A model generated the notes under the pieces. It made no database searches, had not been told where the DNA came from, and saw only the letters and a program-made list of their open reading frames with translations. Of a stretch of DNA of 7,508 nt, positions 5,586 through 7,508 are shown in pieces. Source of the stretch: an uncultured Bacilli bacterium (GTDB lineage: Bacteria; Bacillota_I; Bacilli_A; RF39; UBA660); the NCBI GenBank assembly GCA_944364005.1, contig CALVVW010000056.1, positions 1 to 7,508 on the forward strand. The letters run 5' to 3'. The translations under genes were made by a program, and so were the position numbers. Numbering within the stretch: position 1 is the stretch's first letter; each line of letters starts with the position of its first letter.

Positions 5586-6254
5586 ATGAAAAAAATATTA
5601 TTGGTGTTTGTTACTATTGCTACATTTTTTACTTTAACAGGGTGTGGAGTGAAAGAGGATTTGCTTGGCATTTCTTATGATATGGATGGTAATGAAGCAA
5701 CTCTTGATCAGTATGATACTAAAAATCCAGTAGTTGCTATGTACGTTGAGGATTACGGGTCTATTGTTATGGAACTTTATCCTGATGTTGCTCCTAATAC
5801 TGTTAATAATTTTATTTCTTTAGTAAAATCTGGATTTTATGATAATAATACATTTCATCGCTTGGTAAAAGATTTTGTATTACAAGGTGGAGACCCTAAT
5901 GGGAATGGTACAGGCGGTCCTGGATATACGATTAAAGGTGAGTTTAGTGAAAATGGCTTTGATAACGATTTAAAACATGATAAATGGATTGTTTCCATGG
6001 CTCGTAGTGAGGATTATGATTCTGCTGGTAGTCAGTTCTTTATTATGTTGGGTAAAGCAGAAAGCTTGAATGGAGAGTATGCGGCATTTGGTAAAGTTAT
6101 TGATGGCAAGAAAAATATTAATCGAATTGTTAAAAATGAGGGAATATCTGATCCTAATTCTGGAAAGCTTACTCATAATTTGACGATTAAGAAAGCAATT
6201 ATTGATTTAAAAGGGAAAGAGTATTCTGAAGTTAAAAAGATTGATGAGAAATAG
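5586..6254 (+). CDS. Cyclophilin-type peptidyl-prolyl cis-trans isomerase, lipoprotein
   Basis: This 222-residue extracytoplasmic foldase catalyses proline isomerisation. A short lipoprotein signal (KK plus hydrophobic core) ends in lipobox LTGC with C20 as the lipidated residue, so it should be tethered to the outer face of the membrane. The cyclophilin domain covers about 48-205: GSIVMELYPDVAPNTVNNF (58-76), FHR (90-92, catalytic Arg92), QGGDP (100-104), GTGGPGYTIKGEF, MARS (138-141), GSQFFI (148-153) and AAFGKV. All core catalytic residues are present. The start ATG lies one base after the stop of the dehydrogenase gene, with AAGGAG (5573-5578) inside that gene's last codons, so the two are translationally coupled. 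No clear terminator follows; the T-box promoter begins 19 nt after the stop, so some read-through into the valS leader is possible. It could serve folding of secreted proteins such as the nearby carboxypeptidase, but that is a guess. Confidence 0.93.
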   Translation: MKKILLVFVTIATFFTLTGCGVKEDLLGISYDMDGNEATLDQYDTKNPVVAMYVEDYGSIVMELYPDVAPNTVNNFISLVKSGFYDNNTFHRLVKDFVLQGGDPNGNGTGGPGYTIKGEFSENGFDNDLKHDKWIVSMARSEDYDSAGSQFFIMLGKAESLNGEYAAFGKVIDGKKNINRIVKNEGISDPNSGKLTHNLTIKKAIIDLKGKEYSEVKKIDEK

Positions 6255-6272
6255 TTTAAATAGAAATTACTC

Positions 6273-6301
6273 TTGAAAAAGATGGTAATATACGTTATAA
6301 T
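6273..6301 (+). promoter_or_regulatory. valS: Sigma-A promoter of the valS T-box transcript
   Basis: The -35 box TTGAAA (6273-6278) and a perfect -10 box TATAAT (6296-6301) are spaced 17 nt apart. The transcription start is expected near 6308, just before the first T-box stem. It gives valS its own transcript, independent of the upstream cyclophilin operon. Confidence 0.88.
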
Positions 6302-6307
6302 CATTCG

Positions 6308-6529
6308 TAGATGCGATGATGCTGAGGAGTAAAAATAGCGAGTCTTTAGAGAGGCTATGGATGGTGGAAATAGCTGATAAACTATTTTGAAGGTAGCAGT
6401 GGAGCAGAGTTTCTGAACTAGTAGTAAGAAATATCCGTTCATCACGTTACGATGTTGAGATAGAATTTTAATTCTATAAAATAAGGTGGTACCACGAGTT
6501 TTCGTCCTTTGGATGAAGCTCGTTTTTTT
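6308..6529 (+). promoter_or_regulatory. valS: T-box riboswitch sensing uncharged tRNA-Val
   Basis: The leader has the main T-box parts. Stem I has an AGTA element (6329-6332), a long helix AAAATAG/CTATTTT (6332-6338 with 6382-6388), and a distal hairpin GCTAT/ATAGC (6354-6358 with 6370-6374) with a conserved GGTGGAA loop. The specifier loop reads GAAG-GTA-GCAG, placing the GTA valine codon at 6393-6395, complementary to anticodon UAC. The T-box sequence AAGGTGGTACCACG (6483-6496) forms the antiterminator: AAGG pairs with CCTT (6506-6509), a 7-nt TGGTACC bulge follows, and ACGA pairs with TCGT (6502-6505). The TGGT of the bulge fits an ACCA tRNA end. Uncharged tRNA-Val should stabilise the antiterminator and allow valS transcription; charged tRNA should not. 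Confidence 0.95.
6494..6529 (+). terminator. valS: T-box attenuator terminator
   Basis: ACGAG (6494-6498) pairs with CTCGT (6519-6523), continued by TTTCGTCC pairing with GGATGAAG around a TTT loop with one bulged T. A 7-base T run (6523-6529) follows. The 5' arm shares ACGA with the antiterminator, and the CCTT needed by the antiterminator lies in the terminator stem and loop, so the two folds exclude each other. Confidence 0.93.
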
Positions 6530-6545
6530 GTTAAGAGGTGATACT

Positions 6546-6599
6546 ATGAAATATGTATTTAAAGGTGATTATGTACGAGTCTGTTTAAAATTTGTATAA
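6546..6599 (+). CDS. Possible 17-residue valine-rich leader peptide upstream of valS
   Basis: A short frame lies in the 104-nt stretch between the T-box terminator and valS. It has an ATG at 6546, 17 codons and a TAA stop, preceded by a strong GAGGTGAT (6535-6542) 3 nt before the start. The predicted peptide is MKYVFKGDYVRVCLKFV: four of 17 residues are valine, three encoded by GTA, the same codon as the T-box specifier. No terminator-like hairpin lies between its stop and valS, so a classical attenuator role is not supported. It could be a regulatory upstream frame, a remnant of a broken gene, or chance. I recognise no homologue. The ribosome binding site is the best evidence that it is translated. 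Confidence 0.4.
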   Translation: MKYVFKGDYVRVCLKFV

Positions 6600-6633
6600 A
6601 GTAATTTGTAGATAGAGAGGAAGGATATATATT

Positions 6634-7508
6634 ATGTTAGATAAAAAATATAACCATGTAGAGGTTGAAAAAAACAAATATGAAGAATGGAAGAGTAAGG
6701 GATATTTTAAGTCTGATAGTAAGAGTGACAAGACTCCTTATTGTATTGTAATACCTCCTCCAAATGTAACAGGTAAGCTTCATCTAGGTCATGCCTGGGA
6801 TACAACGCTTCAAGATATTTTGATTCGTTATAAGAGAATGCAGGGATATGATACATTATGGCTTCCTGGAATGGATCATGCTGGTATTGCGACTCAAGCT
6901 AAAGTTGATAAACGTCTTCGGGATATAGGAATAAATCCTCGTGGAATTTCTCGTGATGAATGGCTTAACCATGCTTGGAATTGGAAAGATGAGTATGCAA
7001 ATACTATTCACGAGCAATGGGCAAAGTTGGGACTAAGTCTTGATTATACGAAAGAAAGATTTACCTTAGATAAAGGCCTTAACGATGCAGTTAATTATGT
7101 ATTTGTTAAACTTTATGAAAAAGGTTTAATTTATCGAGGAGAGCGAATTATTAACTGGGATCCAGTTCAGATGACAGCACTTTCTAATGAAGAAGTTATT
7201 TATAAAGAAGATAAAGGTGCATTTTACCATATTAAGTATTTTATTACTGGAACAGATGATTATTTGGATGTAGCAACGACTCGTCCTGAAACTTTATTTG
7301 GTGATACGGCGGTTGCAGTTAATCCTAAGGATGATCGCTATAATCATTTAATTGGAAAAACGGTTATTTTACCAATTGTTAATAAAGAAATTCCAATCGT
7401 TGGTGATATGCATGCAGATCCTGAGTTTGGTACTGGTGTAGTTAAAATTACGCCTGCTCATGATCCTAATGATTATGAAGTAGGTATGCGTCATAATCTA
7501 CCAAGAGT
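6634..7508 (+). CDS. valS: Valyl-tRNA synthetase, N-terminal part (runs off window)
   Basis: This is a class I aminoacyl-tRNA synthetase that charges tRNA-Val in the cytoplasm. The 291 complete codons visible are about the first third of a protein usually near 880 residues; the frame is open to the window edge. The signature [13 protein letters not shown] (41-53) contains the HIGH-type motif HLGH (50-53). [13 protein letters not shown] (76-88) and [15 protein letters not shown] (174-187) are typical of ValRS. From about residue 195 the CP1 editing domain begins, with [10 protein letters not shown] (214-223) and [19 protein letters not shown] near the edge; this domain clears mischarged Thr-tRNA-Val. 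The KMSKS motif would lie outside the window. The start ATG at 6634 has AAGGA (6621-6625) 8 nt upstream. Expression is under the T-box leader. The tRNA-Val(UAC) at the left edge is a substrate. Confidence 0.97.
   Translation, partial: MLDKKYNHVEVEKNKYEEWKSKGYFKSDSKSDKTPYCIVIPPPNVTGKLHLGHAWDTTLQDILIRYKRMQGYDTLWLPGMDHAGIATQAKVDKRLRDIGINPRGISRDEWLNHAWNWKDEYANTIHEQWAKLGLSLDYTKERFTLDKGLNDAVNYVFVKLYEKGLIYRGERIINWDPVQMTALSNEEVIYKEDKGAFYHIKYFITGTDDYLDVATTRPETLFGDTAVAVNPKDDRYNHLIGKTVILPIVNKEIPIVGDMHADPEFGTGVVKITPAHDPNDYEVGMRHNLPR

Noticed and set aside
5970..6176. 68-codon minus-strand open frame
   Set aside because: Antisense to the conserved cyclophilin domain; no motif or independent support.
6173..6445. 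90-codon minus-strand open frame
   Set aside because: Runs over the end of the cyclophilin gene, the T-box promoter and stem I, all of which are better explained by plus-strand features.

Overview
The window looks like a chromosomal segment of a low-GC Gram-positive bacterium (Bacillota). The evidence is the AT-rich sequence, dense tRNA operons with encoded CCA ends, a T-box leader in front of valS, a lipobox lipoprotein, strong AGGAGG- or GGTGAT-type ribosome binding sites, and a PBP5/DacF-type carboxypeptidase. TGA is used as a stop and tryptophan is TGG, so the code is standard and not Mycoplasma-like. The species cannot be named from this sequence; an AT-rich, possibly gut-associated Bacilli lineage is an inference.

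Layout. Positions 3-506 hold the end of a tRNA operon (Val-Thr-Tyr-Gln-Lys-Leu) closed by an intrinsic terminator. Positions 575-1201 hold a complete second operon: consensus sigma-A promoter, then Ser-fMet-Asp-Phe-Arg-Pro, then a terminator. Next, on the minus strand, is a very AT-rich gene for an MvaI/BcnI-family (PD-(D/E)XK) restriction endonuclease with no methyltransferase beside it. A plus-strand D-alanyl-D-alanine carboxypeptidase gene (2105-3163) overlaps by 12 bp, tail to tail, a minus-strand membrane-anchored metallophosphoesterase gene (3152-4072). Diverging from that, a coupled plus-strand pair encodes a COG2509-type FAD-dependent dehydrogenase and a cyclophilin-type lipoprotein peptidyl-prolyl isomerase (4202-6254). 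The window ends with a T-box-controlled valyl-tRNA synthetase gene (valS), cut off at the right edge.

Connections. The tRNA-Val(UAC) at the left edge fits the ligand of the T-box at the right edge: the specifier codon is GTA and the antiterminator bulge is TGGT, matching an ACCA 3' end. The carboxypeptidase (peptidoglycan trimming), the lipoprotein foldase and the membrane phosphoesterase all act at or outside the membrane, but there is no evidence that they form one pathway.

Most of the window is ordinary housekeeping DNA, and I do not see a clear new multi-gene system. The points most worth checking are the orphan endonuclease, a valine-rich 17-codon reading frame between the T-box terminator and valS, the degraded GNH(D/E) motif in the phosphoesterase, and a recurring promoter/leader layout in which the -10 box lies exactly 6 nt before a GGTGAT ribosome binding site.
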